Positions 9,118 through 18,329 are shown, counted from the stretch's first letter. The stretch is 64,000 nt of DNA from CAWIJJ01 sp963836405 (GCA_963836405.1 CAWIJL010000003.1:310001-374000); one strand, 5' to 3'. Numbers and translations: made by a program. The notes: generated by a model not told the origin, from the sequence alone.

Positions 9118-11478
9118 CTACCTTGCGCTTGCGCAGCTCCTTTTTCCGGCCGCGTTCTTCTCGATGCGCTCTTTGCGGCCGGTCAGTTCGGCGACGCCCT
9201 GGCCCTTCTTCTCGAAATGCTCGATGAGGAGGTCGATAGGATTGCCCGGCAGCGCCATGTCGCTGAGCGTGTCGCGCAGCGCCTCGCGCATCGCCAGCGC
9301 CTCTTTATCGACCATGTGAATCTTGGCGCCGTCCGCGTCGAGCTTGTCGCTGCCGTCCGGATTCTTTTCGTAAACCGGCCGGATCTTGGTTTTCCCGTCC
9401 TTATCGACGTACTCCTCATAGGCGTGGATCGGAAACACGTCCATGATGAGGCGGTCGAGCACCTCGCGCGGGGTCCAGTCGATATCTTCGAGTTCGCCGC
9501 CGTTCTCCCGTACCTTCTGAAGCAGCCGGTTCTGTTGCGCTTCGCCCGTCGTCATCACGGAGATCACGACGGAGGCGTTATCCGCGAGGGCTTTCTCGAT
9601 TTCGGCGATGGCAGTGGGAACCTTGATCGCCGTGATGAGTTGCTTGAAAAACCGCTGGTGCGAGGCCCAGAACTGCGACATCGCACGGGCGCGCGCACGG
9701 CCCGGCGCCCTCGTCTTGGCGATGGCTTCCTCGATCTTGGTGATGACCGCGAGCCAGGCGTTCGCCGCCACGTCGTACATGCGCCGCTGTTCGTCACTGA
9801 GCTGGTGCGTCGCCTCGCGGTACTCCACGCCCTCGTAGCTGATGGTGCGCGCCATATACGCGCCCCTCGCCTTCAGGTCGCGCGCGACCATCTCCATTGC
9901 GCCGACGCCGCCGTTCTCGATCTCCAGCAAGAAATCGGTAAACTTGTCGAACGCGCTGCCCTTGCCCCAGAGGCCCAGGCGCGTCATGTACGCCATGTTC
10001 CGTACTTCGGTGGCGCCCGTCGCCGAGGCGTAGACTACGCGGGCCTGCGGGAGTTTCTCTTGCAGTTCGACGACGGCCGCGCCGGTCTGGGTGGCTTCGC
10101 CGGCGCCCGAATCCCAAGCGTTCTTGGCTTTGTGGGCTTCGTCGAACACGATCACCGCGTCGTCGCCCGCCCACTTCACGAGCTGATCCACGCGCCGCAC
10201 GACGGCGCCGTTTTGGATCTCGTTGCCGTCGTCGTCCGTCTTTTCTTTGCCCTCGCCGATCAGCGACGAGTAAGTCAGGAAGACAATGCCCTCCTGGAGA
10301 TCGATATCTTTCGTGGCGTGCCAGTCGTTCACGATGCGGATCGGGATGTCGAGGCCCAGGTCGCGCAGATCGCGCTTGGCGTCTTCGATGAGGTCGCTGC
10401 TGATGCTGGTCCAGATCGCGCGCCGCCGCCCCTGCGCCCAGTTATCCGCGATGATCGCCGCTATCTCTCTGCCCTTCCCTACGCCCGTGCCATCGCCGAT
10501 GAAGATGCCGGCGCGCTCGCCGGTGGTGAGCTGGCGCTCGTGCCGCTGGCCTGCGTAACAGACCGCTTCGAGCTGCACGTTCGAGATCAGGCCGTCGTCG
10601 ATGATGGCCTGCTCGAACTGCGGCATGTAGGTGATATCGGGGGGCTCGACGGCCGCGAGGGGCGCGGGCTGAACGATCGGAGCGGGGTGTTCGTGGCCGC
10701 CGCGCAGCTTGGCAGGCTTGTACTGGACGTAGGTGCCGGCGCCTACTTCGCGCTGCATCTGCGCTTCGAGGTTCACGCCGATCTCGACGGCCGGCGCTTT
10801 GTGCTTTAGCCTCTTTCGGGGCTCACCAGCTTGAGGATTCCCGTCGCCACTTTGAACGGCTCCATTCGCCGCAGGTTCAGGATTGGCAGGCTCGGGTTGG
10901 CTTCCGCCCACTCCTGGACGAGGTCGTTGGGATCCATCGCGTTTAGCAGGTCCCACACCTCCGCGAGATCCGGGACGCGCAGCGCTTCCGCCTGCTGGCG
11001 CAGACGGCTTTCTTCCTCCTCCTGCACCTGGCCGAGGATTTCGAGAAGCGTTTCCTTCACCTTGCTCGCGCTCAAGAGACTGGACGGCTTCGAGGACATG
11101 TTCTAGGCTCCCATCGCCTGCATTCTGATTCACGTTACCGCGTTGCTCGTCGGGCGTGGCGCCCGGCGTCGCGCCGGTCTTGTCGATCACCACCAGGCGC
11201 GTCGCGAAAGTAGTGCCGTATTTGCCGTATTCGCTGCCCGAGATCAGGAGGTTCGCGCGAACGTTGTACTTCGCCATCGTCGCGTCCCACCAGGGCGCGG
11301 CGGTGCCGTCCATGCTGGCGCCTTCCTGCCACGCGCCCGCCCGTCCACCGGGCAGGATCGCCACCAGGCGCCCGCCCTCGGCGAGCGTCAGGAGGGCCTG
11401 CTCGACATGCTTTTTCCAGACGCCCTGATCCTTCGTCACGCCGCGATTGCCCGCCGCCGAAAACGGCGGATTCATCAC
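9118..11478 (-). CDS. Polyvalent protein segment: DarB-like methylase C-part and Strawberry-notch helicase
   Basis: The segment opens on the methylase motif IV (VMNPPF, residues 1-6) followed by GGRLVAILPGGRAGA. Residues 122-230 are a low-complexity Pro/Gly/Arg linker (see the nested ORF 10806-11099). The helicase starts near 240: HPAPIVQ, QLEAVCYAGQRHE, Walker A GDGTGVGKG (328-336), DEAH (446-449), and SAT motif ASATGAT (485-491). This is the SF2 helicase pattern shared by phage P1 DarB and eukaryotic Strawberry notch. The stop at 9118 is a frame change at a GGAAAAAGG run; the next frame continues KELRKRKVEGVSQDKLKIAE into the helicase C-terminal domain. Upstream, the frame switches at about 11487 and 11620 connect it to motif I of the methylase. 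Proposed role: protection of incoming phage DNA from restriction. Confidence 0.8.
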   Translation of the reverse strand: MMNPPFSAAGNRGVTKDQGVWKKHVEQALLTLAEGGRLVAILPGGRAGAWQEGASMDGTAAPWWDATMAKYNVRANLLISGSEYGKYGTTFATRLVVIDKTGATPGATPDEQRGNVNQNAGDGSLEHVLEAVQSLEREQGEGNASRNPRPGAGGGRKPSAPAGGSAARPGSRGGVGPAKRDGSQRPRPGVGGSQPEPANPEPAANGAVQSGDGNPQAGEPRKRLKHKAPAVEIGVNLEAQMQREVGAGTYVQYKPAKLRGGHEHPAPIVQPAPLAAVEPPDITYMPQFEQAIIDDGLISNVQLEAVCYAGQRHERQLTTGERAGIFIGDGTGVGKGREIAAIIADNWAQGRRRAIWTSISSDLIEDAKRDLRDLGLDIPIRIVNDWHATKDIDLQEGIVFLTYSSLIGEGKEKTDDDGNEIQNGAVVRRVDQLVKWAGDDAVIVFDEAHKAKNAWDSGAGEATQTGAAVVELQEKLPQARVVYASATGATEVRNMAYMTRLGLWGKGSAFDKFTDFLLEIENGGVGAMEMVARDLKARGAYMARTISYEGVEYREATHQLSDEQRRMYDVAANAWLAVITKIEEAIAKTRAPGRARARAMSQFWASHQRFFKQLITAIKVPTAIAEIEKALADNASVVISVMTTGEAQQNRLLQKVRENGGELEDIDWTPREVLDRLIMDVFPIHAYEEYVDKDGKTKIRPVYEKNPDGSDKLDADGAKIHMVDKEALAMREALRDTLSDMALPGNPIDLLIEHFEKKGQGVAELTGRKERIEKNAAGKRSCASAR
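10806..11099 (-). CDS. Out-of-frame coding-like stretch inside the polyvalent gene
   Basis: A 97-aa reading frame (MSSKPSSLLSASKVKETLLE to KLVSPERG) lies wholly inside the methylase-helicase ORF in another frame. Its composition is normal for a helical protein (coiled GQVQEEEESRLRQQAEALRV, then LAEVWDLLNAMDPNDLVQEW), and its third codon positions are mostly G/C. The long ORF over the same bases is Pro/Gly/Arg-rich. Either two compensating indels hide a true linker domain of the polyvalent protein, or this is an overprinted gene. I favour the indels. Confidence 0.4.
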   Translation of the reverse strand: MSSKPSSLLSASKVKETLLEILGQVQEEEESRLRQQAEALRVPDLAEVWDLLNAMDPNDLVQEWAEANPSLPILNLRRMEPFKVATGILKLVSPERG

Positions 11479-11601
11479 GATCGACGGTAGGCTTGGCGTC
11501 GCTCTGGTTGTGGAGCTGCTCGGCGTCGTATGCCGTGATCGTGTGCTCGTGGTTGCCGAATACGTAGTCGAGGATGGCGCGCCGGCGCGGGTCGATTTCG
11601 T

Positions 11602-14600
11602 TCAGGAGCGTGGCGCCGGCATCGACGCCAGCGAGCCGGTTCCCGCGCTCGGTTCGAGCGTGGTGTCTTTGACGGTCGCGCCCGCCGCGACGGCGGCGAC
11701 ATAGGCGATGGTCGGAGGCGTCGAGAACTGCTGATAGGCGAGCTGGCCCTCGGTGCGGTCGGTTTGCCGGGGCAGCATCTTCATCAGGTCGCGCGTTCCC
11801 GCGAGGTCGAGGCCCGGCGTGTTCAGGATGTACTTGTTTACGGCGCCTTCGAGGAGGTCGTAAACAACCTTGATGTCCCAGGCGCCGCTGTGCCGCGTGC
11901 CGCCGAAAATGAGATTCGCCAGCGCGGCGAGGGTCAGATTGTCCTTGATGCCATCGCCGGATTTCAGGCGCTCGTACGCGGCATCGAAAAACGCTTTCTC
12001 CTTGTCGGAGAGCTGCGGGCCTGCGGGTTGCGGTTTCGGCGCCGCCGCTTCCGGCAGGCGCCGCTGCACGTCGGCGGTGTCGGGCAGGTTGAGGATCGCG
12101 GGCAGATCGTTGCTGTCGGGGTCCACGACGTACATGCCCGGTTCGGTGCGCGCAATGGTGCCGGCGTAGGGCTTGCCGCCGTAACGGAACGTGATCCGGT
12201 CGCCGCTGCGGAGGTCGGGGTCCGCATACCGCTGTTCACCCAGTTGCTTTACCAGGTCTTGCTTTCGCTGGTCCAGTTCGCGGTGCCGGTCCCACGCGGC
12301 ATTCTCCGGGTCGCCGCTCAGGAGTTTGCGGTTTTCTTCCAGCTCATCCTGTACGCGGGCGATTTCCGCGACGATCCCGGCGCGCTGCGCGGGTGTCAGT
12401 GAGGGCGCTTTCGGTTTCGGCGCGGCCTTCGGTTTCGGCGCGGGCTTGTCCTGCTTTACCTCGATGAAACTCGGGTCGATGCCGTAGAGCTTGCCCAGTT
12501 CCTCGGCGCGCTCGATGGCGCGTTCCTCGACTTGTGCCGGCGTCAGGCTGAGAATCGTTTCGCCCGCGCTATCGACGGTCTTGCCGTCCTTGATCGCCTC
12601 GACGCGGTAGCTCGTGCCGCCGTCCGTCAGGGTAATGAGCAGCTTCGGCGGGTTCGCCGCTTCCGCTGCCGCCTGGTCGGACTTCTCCCGCAGCTCCTCG
12701 GCGAGTTCGGCTACTTCAAGGCGTAGGGCCTTCCAGTTCTCCTGGGTGTAGCCGCCCTTGTGATCGCGCAGCAATCCGTTGGCGCGTTCCCACGCTTGGC
12801 GCTCGCGGCTGCCGGGTTTGGCGTTGCCCGCGGGTTTCGGCAGTTCGGGTTGCTCGAATAGCTGGATGACTTGCTCGACGCTGGCGACGTTGCGCAGGCC
12901 ATCCGGCATCTTGCCCTGTTCCCACAACTCCGCGAGACGGTCGAAGATGCGCGCCGCGTCTTTCAGGTGCAGGCCGCGGAGCTTCAGTTTGTCGCGGCGA
13001 GCGAACGGTTTCGCGAGGTCCGTGCTGGTGATGGCCGGCTTCCAGCGGTCGTAGGCGTTGCTCTTGGCGCGAGCGCGGTCGGCCTGTGCGCGGGCGAGCT
13101 TGGCGAGGCTCTTGCGCGGATCGCGATAGGGGTCTTCGGGTTTCGGTGCGGGCTTCGGTTCGGGTGCTGGCTGGTCGTATGCTTCGGCCTTGCTCAACTT
13201 CTCCATCTGCTTCGTGAGCAGGCCGATGCTGTGGATTATGCCTTTGGCCCAAGGGGTTGTTTTATCGCGGTCCTTCAGCGACTCGTAGAGGGCGGCGCGC
13301 CGCGCTTCTAACTCTCGGTATTTGGCTTCTCGGGGGTTTTCTGGCTTCCCGGCTTGCGGGCTTTCTGGCTCTGCCGCTCCACTGCTTGCACCAGGCGCGC
13401 TACTCGGAGCGGGTTCGCCTTCGTCAAATAGCGAAGGCTCGGATGGTCTTTTGACTTCTTCATTGGCTTTTTCCGCGAGCTGGATCGCCGCGGCGAGCAA
13501 CTCCTCTTTCGTCGGTGGTTCCGCAGGCCCGAAGATGCTGCCTTGATCGGGACTGCCGGCCGCCTCAACGACGGCCGCATACTTCTGTAGCAGCGTACCG
13601 ACTTTCTTCCCCGAATTGCGCCAGCGGTGAAACTCGGCGAGGATGGCTTTCGCTTCCTGGCTCAGGTCCTCGCCGAATAATCCGATCTGCGCGAGGTAGT
13701 CCGGTATCGCCTGGCCCGTCTCCCGCAAGGTCGAGAGCTTGGCGGCAGCCGCCGCCACGTCTGCGGCGAGATCCACGTCGTGAAGCTGCCCGCGCCGGAT
13801 GCCGTCGCGCATCTTGGCGAACGCTGGCGCCGCCTGGATCATCCCGCTCGTAATGTTCCGGATGTTCGAGTCGGCCGATTCTGCCAGTTTTTCGAGCGCG
13901 GTGGTGTCGGCGCCGTAGGCGTGGGCAAAGATGGCGTTGCGCACGCGGGTAATGCCCGCCTGCGAAATCTGCCCGTCCTTGTCCATCAGCGGCCCGCGTT
14001 CCGACTGGGGCACTACCTGGTCGAAGAAGGTCCGCAGAAAATCGCGGTTGGCCGCGTGCAGGATCTCGCCCGTCTCGGTGGCGACGAACTGATCCATGAG
14101 TGCCGGCGTAATCCGCTTCGAGTCGGCCGCTGCCTGCTCGCTGGCGCTCAGTTGGGCCTTGTCGTCTTCGTTCGCTTCCTGCGCGAACCGCTTCAGGAAT
14201 TCGCGCGCCTTTGCCGGGTCCTTCGGAAGCACCAGCTCGCGCACCAGGAGGGGTTTGCCGGCATCGAGAAACGTGTTCGGATTGACGCCGGGATACTCGC
14301 CCGCGAGGCCCTGCTCGTAGTGATGCTGCGCGTACTTGTTGGCGTTGTCGTGGCCGGCGTCGTAAAGCTGGTCGATAGCGTCGGTGCGGCCGTTGCCCGA
14401 AATCATCACGAGCTTGCCGTCGATGTTCGCCACCATCGGGGCGCCGCGGTCGGCGCTCGGATCGCGGCCCAGTTTCGCCGGGTTCAGTTTGCTCTTGAGG
14501 TCCTCGATCTGCGCGAGGCTCGCTTTCCGGTCGCGCTTGCGCGGCTGGAGGTCCTGGGGGAACTCGGGATTGACGGCGCCCGCCTTGTGGCTGCGCGTAA

Positions 14601-15105
14601 TCTGGTCGATATCGACTACGCGCCAGCGGTACTCGGCTTCCGTGCCCGCGGCCGTCGTCGCCGTCTCGGTGTCGCCGGTCGAGTGGCCTATCCCTCCTGC
14701 TTGAGTTTGGGCTGCGGGCGCCCGTTCAACAGGGCTACCTGATCCTGCTTCGTCATCTGGTCGCGCTGCGCCTGCATCCGGACCATCAGCCGGTAGATCG
14801 CTTCCACCACCAGCGGGCGCAATTTGCCCGCCTGGCTCTGCTTGTCCTGCGGGCGGGACTTGGGTTTCGGTTTGGGCTTGGGTTTGGGCTTGCTCATTGG
14901 CGAGTCTTTCGGCAGCGGCGCGGATCTCCTCGGGGGTCGCCTCGACGCCTCGCGGCTTCTGGTCCGACTCCTCGAACGCGCGCACCAGGTCGTCCACGGT
15001 CGGTGCAGACTGTGGCGTTTCTGCAACGGTCCTCGAGGATGGCTGTTGCGTGAAAGCCTCAAAACTGTCGGGCGCGGGGGTGTCGGGCGTGCCGGAAGGC
15101 TGCAA
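11602..15105 (-). CDS. Polyvalent protein segment: DdrB/ParB-like domain to methylase motif I
   Basis: An ORF of 1167 aa whose only start is the TTG at 15105; codons upstream to 15170 (HEIWSDLKTRRPELFDGQAE) look coding, so it probably continues the 432-aa ORF across a frame change. A DSFEAF motif sits at residues 13-18. From about 155 to 480 is a DdrB-like ParB-superfamily domain: RWRVVDIDQITRSHKAGAVN, then VMISGNGRTDAIDQLYDAG (GNGR at 237-240) and RITPALMDQFV. Coiled, charged linkers follow (about 560-1050). The end is the start of an adenine methylase: FSTPPTIAYVAAVAAGAT and the SAM-binding LEPSAGTGSLA, after which the frame changes near 11620. Homologous proteins in P1 (DdrB/DarB) are packaged in the virion. 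Confidence 0.75.
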   Translation of the reverse strand: MQPSGTPDTPAPDSFEAFTQQPSSRTVAETPQSAPTVDDLVRAFEESDQKPRGVEATPEEIRAAAERLANEQAQTQAQTETQVPPAGQAEPGGQIAPAGGGSDLPADGPDAGAARPDDEAGSGSPVERAPAAQTQAGGIGHSTGDTETATTAAGTEAEYRWRVVDIDQITRSHKAGAVNPEFPQDLQPRKRDRKASLAQIEDLKSKLNPAKLGRDPSADRGAPMVANIDGKLVMISGNGRTDAIDQLYDAGHDNANKYAQHHYEQGLAGEYPGVNPNTFLDAGKPLLVRELVLPKDPAKAREFLKRFAQEANEDDKAQLSASEQAAADSKRITPALMDQFVATETGEILHAANRDFLRTFFDQVVPQSERGPLMDKDGQISQAGITRVRNAIFAHAYGADTTALEKLAESADSNIRNITSGMIQAAPAFAKMRDGIRRGQLHDVDLAADVAAAAAKLSTLRETGQAIPDYLAQIGLFGEDLSQEAKAILAEFHRWRNSGKKVGTLLQKYAAVVEAAGSPDQGSIFGPAEPPTKEELLAAAIQLAEKANEEVKRPSEPSLFDEGEPAPSSAPGASSGAAEPESPQAGKPENPREAKYRELEARRAALYESLKDRDKTTPWAKGIIHSIGLLTKQMEKLSKAEAYDQPAPEPKPAPKPEDPYRDPRKSLAKLARAQADRARAKSNAYDRWKPAITSTDLAKPFARRDKLKLRGLHLKDAARIFDRLAELWEQGKMPDGLRNVASVEQVIQLFEQPELPKPAGNAKPGSRERQAWERANGLLRDHKGGYTQENWKALRLEVAELAEELREKSDQAAAEAANPPKLLITLTDGGTSYRVEAIKDGKTVDSAGETILSLTPAQVEERAIERAEELGKLYGIDPSFIEVKQDKPAPKPKAAPKPKAPSLTPAQRAGIVAEIARVQDELEENRKLLSGDPENAAWDRHRELDQRKQDLVKQLGEQRYADPDLRSGDRITFRYGGKPYAGTIARTEPGMYVVDPDSNDLPAILNLPDTADVQRRLPEAAAPKPQPAGPQLSDKEKAFFDAAYERLKSGDGIKDNLTLAALANLIFGGTRHSGAWDIKVVYDLLEGAVNKYILNTPGLDLAGTRDLMKMLPRQTDRTEGQLAYQQFSTPPTIAYVAAVAAGATVKDTTLEPSAGTGSLASMPAPRS
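14688..14900 (-). CDS. Nested Lys/Pro repeat and helix, alternative frame
   Basis: In a second frame within the polyvalent gene, a 70-aa ORF reads MSKPKPKPKPKPKSRPQ followed by GKLRPLVVEAIYRLMVRMQA and KQDQVALLNGRPQPKLKQEG. The same bases in the main ORF give a Gly/Ala/Pro/Asp-rich linker. The helix looks real, so either two small indels surround it or it is an overprinted peptide. Kept at low confidence. Confidence 0.3.
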   Translation of the reverse strand, partial: PMSKPKPKPKPKPKSRPQDKQSQAGKLRPLVVEAIYRLMVRMQAQRDQMTKQDQVALLNGRPQPKLKQEG

Positions 15106-15169
15106 TTTCGCGCCTTCTGCCTGCCCGTCGAACAGCTCGGGGCGCCGGGTCTTGAGGTCGGACCAAATT

Positions 15170-16468
15170 TCATGGCCCGAACAGGTCCTCGGCGGGAACG
15201 GATGCCTGCGGCTCGGCGGCGCCGGGAATCTGGCGGGGCGGGGGAGCGTCGGCCGGCCGCTCGGCGAAAGCCGCTTCCAGCGGATCGGCCTTACCGGGAG
15301 TGAGGCCCGCCTCGTCCGGATTCATCGGCTCGGCCGAACGCGGCGTGTTGTACTCGCTGCCCTGCGCGTCCAGGTCGTCGAGCATGGCGTCGAGCAGGGG
15401 CGTGTTCGGCCGCTCGGGTACTTCGACTTCAAGCAGTGACACCGTGCCGTCCGGATTGCGGACGGGGATCGTTTCGCGCGGGTGGCGCGGCCCGCGTGCA
15501 TCCGGTTCGCTGCCGGGTGCACCGTCGCCGCCGCCGCCGCCGCCTTGCGGCGTCTCGGGCGGGGTTTCCGGTGGAGTGCCGGGTTCCGGGCCCGGAATGC
15601 GCGGCGGTGCCGGCGCTTCGGGGTCGAGCGTCACTCCGGGCGGGAGGCCCTGCGGGTTGAACTTGGTGAAGTCCTTCAGCGCGCGGTTCGCCTGGATCGC
15701 CTTCGTGATCTGGTCGTACGCCGGGCGCATCCCACGCGCGGCAGCGCGCAGCGCGAGGGCGCCGAGTACGCCTTCGGTTCCGCCCACGCCCACCTTGTAG
15801 AATCCGGTGTCCCAATCGCCGTTCTGGAAGTACGCGGCAGCTTCGCCCAGGTTCTCGCCAGCGCCCTTGATCCCCTGCGCGCCGAAGTAGGCCGCGATGC
15901 CGCTCTGGAGACTCTTGCCCACCACGCCCAGTTCGCCCAGGCCCATCGTGCCGGCGACTAACGCCATATCTGCCGGCGAGGTCATGCTCGCGACGGTCTT
16001 GATCGCGCCGCGGTGGACGGCGAACGGACCCACGAGGAAGGAATCGAGTTCGGAGAGCTGCGCCGGATCCACCAGCGGCTCGCGCATCTTCTCGGCGAAG
16101 TCCTTCAGAAAATCGGCGCCGCGATCCGCGACCGTGTAGCCGTTCGGCTTGGCGTTGGTGGTTGGCAGCGAAGTCGGCAGGCTGCCCTTGGGCGCGCGGA
16201 TCGGCGTCACGATCGAGGGGGTACGCGGCGGTTCTTCCGCCAGGATCTTGTAGTCTGCCGGCGCCTGGACCGGCCGCCGCACCGGGGGAGCCTGCGAAGG
16301 AGTGCGCAGTCCCTCCGGTAGCGGCGGTTCAGGGGGCAGGGGCGCCACGCCGCCCTGAACTGGTTTGCCTTGCGGCTGATTGGTTTTGGCGACGAACGCC
16401 TCGAAACTATCGCCCTCGGGCGAGCTTTGGCCCTTCAGGAAGTCCTCGAAACTCAGGTCGCCGGCCAC
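15170..16468 (-). CDS. Polyvalent protein N-terminal segment or separate virion protein
   Basis: A 432-aa ORF starting at GTG 16468, four bases after the previous stop. It opens with two FExF motifs (SFEDFLKG, DSFEAFVAK), then a Pro-rich stretch. A central part (about 115-245) has hydrophobic helices (MTSPADMALVAGTMGLGELG, GVGGTEGVLGALALRAAARG), and then Pro/Gly and acidic linkers follow. It ends AEDLFGP. The DSFEAF motif recurs at the start of the next segment, and the end abuts it in another frame, so the two probably form one protein. There is no catalytic motif; the hydrophobic centre could be a membrane-active part of the ejected protein. Confidence 0.65.
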   Translation of the reverse strand: MAGDLSFEDFLKGQSSPEGDSFEAFVAKTNQPQGKPVQGGVAPLPPEPPLPEGLRTPSQAPPVRRPVQAPADYKILAEEPPRTPSIVTPIRAPKGSLPTSLPTTNAKPNGYTVADRGADFLKDFAEKMREPLVDPAQLSELDSFLVGPFAVHRGAIKTVASMTSPADMALVAGTMGLGELGVVGKSLQSGIAAYFGAQGIKGAGENLGEAAAYFQNGDWDTGFYKVGVGGTEGVLGALALRAAARGMRPAYDQITKAIQANRALKDFTKFNPQGLPPGVTLDPEAPAPPRIPGPEPGTPPETPPETPQGGGGGGDGAPGSEPDARGPRHPRETIPVRNPDGTVSLLEVEVPERPNTPLLDAMLDDLDAQGSEYNTPRSAEPMNPDEAGLTPGKADPLEAAFAERPADAPPPRQIPGAAEPQASVPAEDLFGP

Positions 16469-16469
16469 G

Positions 16470-17730
16470 TTACCGCAGCCCCGTCACGTCGTAGCCTTCA
16501 CGTTCGGCCTGCGCAACCGCGGCCTTGTAGTCGATCTTTCGGGCTTTGGCGTACTCGCGCAGCTTCGCGCCGTCCGCTTTGCCCTTGGGGTACTTCGGCG
16601 CCGCAGCCGCGGCCGGTTTGCCGTTCGCGGGCTTTGCGCCCGGTGTCTCGTCGCCGCCGAGGAGCTGCTGGAGAACCTCCTCGGTAGTCTGCGCCGAGGT
16701 CTTCGCTTTGGGGGCGCCCTTGCGGATCTCGCCGATGATGGCCAGCGCGTTCTTTTGCAGGAACGGGTCTTGCGGCGCGATCTCTTTGAGCTTCGCCTCG
16801 GCCGCCTCCGCGTCGCCGTTCGCGCCGGTAAAGAGCGCGTTCGCTGCGTGCCCGATGAGCTGGTCGAGCGCCGCCTTCTCGCCCAGGCGCTTCTGATTGG
16901 CGCTTTCGCTTTGCGGCGCGGTGGCTTTGTGCCCGATGTTTACCGGCACCCACTGGTGCGTGCCGTCCTTCATGATCTGCATCACTCCCGTGCCGCCTTC
17001 GCCGTACATGGTGAACGCGAAGGCTACCTTGTCTTCGTTCCGCAGTTCCGCCGCCTTCATGGTGGCGAGGGAGCGCACGTAATCGTCGAGGTGCTCGGGC
17101 AGATGCGCGAGCCTTTCGGCAGCTTCAGCGTTTTGAGTTGCGTCCTCGTCGAGGTTCGATGCCCCGAACCTTCATGTCCTCCTGATCGACCGCGATCTTG
17201 GCCTTTGCCCGTGCGGTTTCGGTGGCGCCCGCGCGTACAACGTCCGCGTCCGTGTTGATCTTGTTCGCCTTGCGCAGACGGTCCTCGGTACGCGCGTCCT
17301 GTTCTTCCGGCGTCGGCAATACCCACTGCTGCCCGCCCGCCTTCACCAGGCGCCCTTTGATGTCGCTCGGCGAGAACGAGGGGAGCATCGCCGTCTTTGT
17401 CTCGGGCAGGTTCGCCAGGCCGCCGCCGCCCTCGCTGGTGGCCGGCGCGCCAGGCGTGTTGTAGCGCTGCAAATTCATGCCTACACGCGTACCCGTCGCC
17501 GCTTCCAGCTCGTCGCTCGGGGTCATGGACCGGGCGCCCAAGGCGTTCAGTTCCATCGTGAGTTTGGACTCCTGCATCTGCTTGCGGCTCTGCTGTTCCT
17601 CCTCCATCTGCTGCTGCCGCCGCGTATCCAGTTCGAGCGCGCGATCCTGCGCCTGCTGCGAATGGATCATCTGGTAAAGCTGGAAGGCTTGCGTGAGCCC
17701 CCCCACGATGGGATTGATCGGTGTGCTCAA
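16470..17730 (-). CDS. Internal virion-type protein (one frameshift)
   Basis: Two ORFs are one gene: 17125-17730 (start TTG 17730, after GGGAGG, overlapping the previous stop) and 16470-17078. They join at about 17160, where the minus strand reads GAACCTCG: the continuation is LDEDATQNAEAAERLAHLPE then DDYVRSLATMKAAELRNE. The joined product is about 420 aa, rich in Gln/Glu coiled coil near the N-terminus (RRQQQMEEEQQSRKQMQESK) and Ala/Lys-rich at the end. It sits between a virion protein and the polyvalent gene, as internal or ejection proteins do in podoviruses. No domain recognised. Confidence 0.6.
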
Positions 17731-18317
17731 TTCATCCTCCCGAGGTCTGTCTTTCCGCCTTTGAGAAGCTGGTTCAGCGTGAACAGCGTGGTAAGGGTCT
17801 GCCCGGCGCCGCCAACCGCGCCGCCTGCGACGTTGCCCGGCGCCGTCGAGGTGGTCGTGCTGCCGGCGCCCGCGAAGCCGAAGCGTTCGGCGTCGTTCAC
17901 CAGGCCGGTTTCATAGTCGGCCTGCATCCCGGCGAACTTGGCGTCGAGCGAGCCTATGGTGCCGATGCGGTTCTGTTCGATGGCGCGGGTATCGGTGAGC
18001 AGCTTGCCGCTCTCGCCGAAACCGCGCGAGCTGAAATTCGATTGCAGGCGCTTGGTGAGCGAGTCGGTTCCCTTGTTGACCGAATCAATCGCTCCGACTT
18101 TCGCCCCCTGGAACGGCTGCCCCGGATTCGCCAGGCGCGCCGAAAGGGTGTCCGCTAACTGGTGCTGAATCCCCTGCTGTTCCGGCGTGTAGACCGGCGC
18201 CGTGCTGCTGGTGCTCGTCTTGCTGCGGTTCAACAGACCGCCCGCGACTCCCGCCGCCGCGCTCACTCCCGCTCCCACCAGCGAGGCAACCGCTGGCGTC
18301 ATTGCTAACAAAGGCAC
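17727..18317 (-). CDS. Phage virion/internal protein
   Basis: A 196-aa protein with a Gly/Ala-rich hydrophobic N-terminus (MTPAVASLVGAGVSAAAGVA, about residues 6-28), then a helical part (DTLSARLANPG, TDSLTKRLQSNFSSRGFGES) and a low-complexity Gly/Thr C-terminus. Start GTG 18317 follows GGGAGAG; ATG 18302 is the alternative. The pattern resembles short internal head proteins with a Gly-zipper segment found next to ejected proteins in short-tailed phages. It shares a stop/start overlap with the next gene. Confidence 0.6.
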   Translation of the reverse strand: MPLLAMTPAVASLVGAGVSAAAGVAGGLLNRSKTSTSSTAPVYTPEQQGIQHQLADTLSARLANPGQPFQGAKVGAIDSVNKGTDSLTKRLQSNFSSRGFGESGKLLTDTRAIEQNRIGTIGSLDAKFAGMQADYETGLVNDAERFGFAGAGSTTTSTAPGNVAGGAVGGAGQTLTTLFTLNQLLKGGKTDLGRMN

Positions 18318-18329
18318 GTAGCTCTCCCT

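Larger units (their letters stand above)
3668..16468 (-). other. Giant polyvalent-protein locus (whole unit)
   Basis: Successive minus-strand ORFs read as one protein interrupted by frame changes: near 15170, 11620, 11487, 9125, 9030 and 4300, with possible paired shifts near 14.9/14.7 and 11.1/10.8 kb. Joined, the unit would encode roughly 4,200 residues. Domain order: FEAF-repeat and Pro-rich N-terminus, DdrB/ParB-like domain, coiled linkers, adenine-methylase-like domain (LEPSAGTG, VMNPPF), Strawberry-notch-type SF2 helicase, linker domains, HEIGH zinc peptidase, a C-terminal membrane segment and an alpha-helical end. This matches the polyvalent proteins described in phages and conjugative elements (DarB/DdrB of phage P1 is the classic relative), which enter the cell with the DNA and counter host defences. 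The segments are annotated separately. Confidence 0.75.

Noticed and set aside
7197..9227. 676-aa plus-strand ORF
   Set aside because: Lies opposite the polyvalent gene, where minus-strand motifs (HEIGH, helicase) are clear; low-complexity shadow.
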